In this document: one piece after another, positions 5,463 to 5,631 of the stretch | How the letters are laid out: each line of letters starts with the position of its first letter | How positions within the stretch are numbered: position 1 is the stretch's first letter | NCBI GenBank assembly: GCA_003663055.1 | Contig: QMZF01000091.1 | Span: forward strand, 1 to 5,631 | Reading direction: 5' to 3' | Length of the DNA stretch: 5,631 bases | From: Archaeoglobales archaeon | GTDB taxonomy: Archaea; Halobacteriota; Archaeoglobi; Archaeoglobales; Archaeoglobaceae | The notes under the pieces: generated by a model | The model's input: only the letters and a program-made list of their open reading frames with translations | Databases searched by the model: none | Told to the model about the DNA's origin: nothing | Translations under genes and position numbers: made by a program

Positions 5463-5631
5463 GAGAAGAATCCGAGAGAAATCTCGTAAAAGCTATTTCT
5501 GAGCTTTTAAGGAGGAAAGGAAGATACATTGATTTGTTCAAAGCTGTGGAAAGGGGACGTGAAAAACTAAGAAAACTGTTTGATAGGAAGCTCACTCAGC
5601 TCCCTGAAAATTACACAGATAAAGAGATAAC
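5444..5631 (+). CDS. partial open frame, likely frameshifted continuation of the upstream gene, runs off the window
   Basis: Frame 2 is open from just after a TGA at 5441-5443 to the end of the window (62 codons). It encodes a charged helical peptide with REESERNLVKAISELLRRKG, then YIDLFKAVERGREKLRKLF and LPENYTDKEI. The composition is that of a real protein, and both other plus frames are closed here (TAA 5487-5489 in frame 3, TGA 5500-5502 in frame 1). There is no ATG or GTG near its beginning (first TTG at 5534, GTG at 5546), so an independent start is unlikely. Adding one base near 5455-5462 would join it smoothly to the 5025 gene, so that gene is either broken by a one-base loss, read by programmed frameshifting, or carries a sequencing error. 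AAGGAGG at 5509-5515 is coding sequence for Arg-Arg, too far from a start to be a ribosome site. Confidence 0.55.

Noticed and set aside
5257..5502. 81-codon frame 1 within the 5025 gene
   Set aside because: It lies inside the better 5025 frame, and its peptide looks like out-of-frame translation; its end also overlaps the frame 2 continuation.
1..5631. CRISPR array or long repeats
   Set aside because: No regularly spaced direct repeats of 20 bp or more were seen anywhere in the window.

Overview
The window looks like a piece of a euryarchaeal chromosome, most likely a hyperthermophile of the Archaeoglobus type. The reasons are an archaeal-type aspartate-semialdehyde dehydrogenase, a DUF1786 protein, a tRNA-Ala gene without an encoded CCA end, TATA-like boxes sitting about 26 nt before start codons (the leaderless pattern common in archaea), AGA/AGG as the main arginine codons, and charged, compact proteins. 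The genus is an inference from overall impression, not from a search.

Left part (1-396): no well-supported gene up to about 208, only a hydrophobic reading frame that may be the broken end of a membrane protein gene. Then comes a tiny minus-strand gene (209-313) for a 34-residue cysteine-rich, probably metal-binding protein, divergent from the next cluster.

Region 397-2117 is a tight plus-strand cluster of three genes: a DUF1786 protein with actin/Hsp70-like nucleotide-binding motifs, a 96-residue protein of unknown function 4 nt downstream, and a PD-(D/E)XK nuclease-like protein whose most likely start overlaps the second gene by 44 nt. The arrangement implies one transcript and perhaps a joint function, which is unknown.

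Region 2136-4291 is on the minus strand: aspartate-semialdehyde dehydrogenase (asd; Thr/Met/Lys branch of the aspartate pathway) and, upstream of it, a 12-helix MFS transporter. Each has its own TTTATG box about 26 nt before its ATG, so they are probably separately transcribed, leaderless genes. The nuclease gene and asd converge with only 18 bp between stops.

Region 4369-4440 is tRNA-Ala(GGC), with G3:U70 visible. Everything to its right looks accessory and decayed: AT-richer DNA, a frameshifted and truncated DDE transposase remnant (about 4579-4741), a winged-helix (YwgA/Panacea-like) gene that appears to lack its 5' part exactly where the transposase remnant ends, an overlapping gene of unknown function, and a further open frame (5444 to the window edge) that looks like the continuation of that gene after a one-base frameshift. 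The most interesting points are this rearranged, possibly toxin-antitoxin-like or defence-like two-gene cassette beside a tRNA, the uncharacterised ASKHA-like/nuclease cluster, and the unannotated-size cysteine-rich microprotein.
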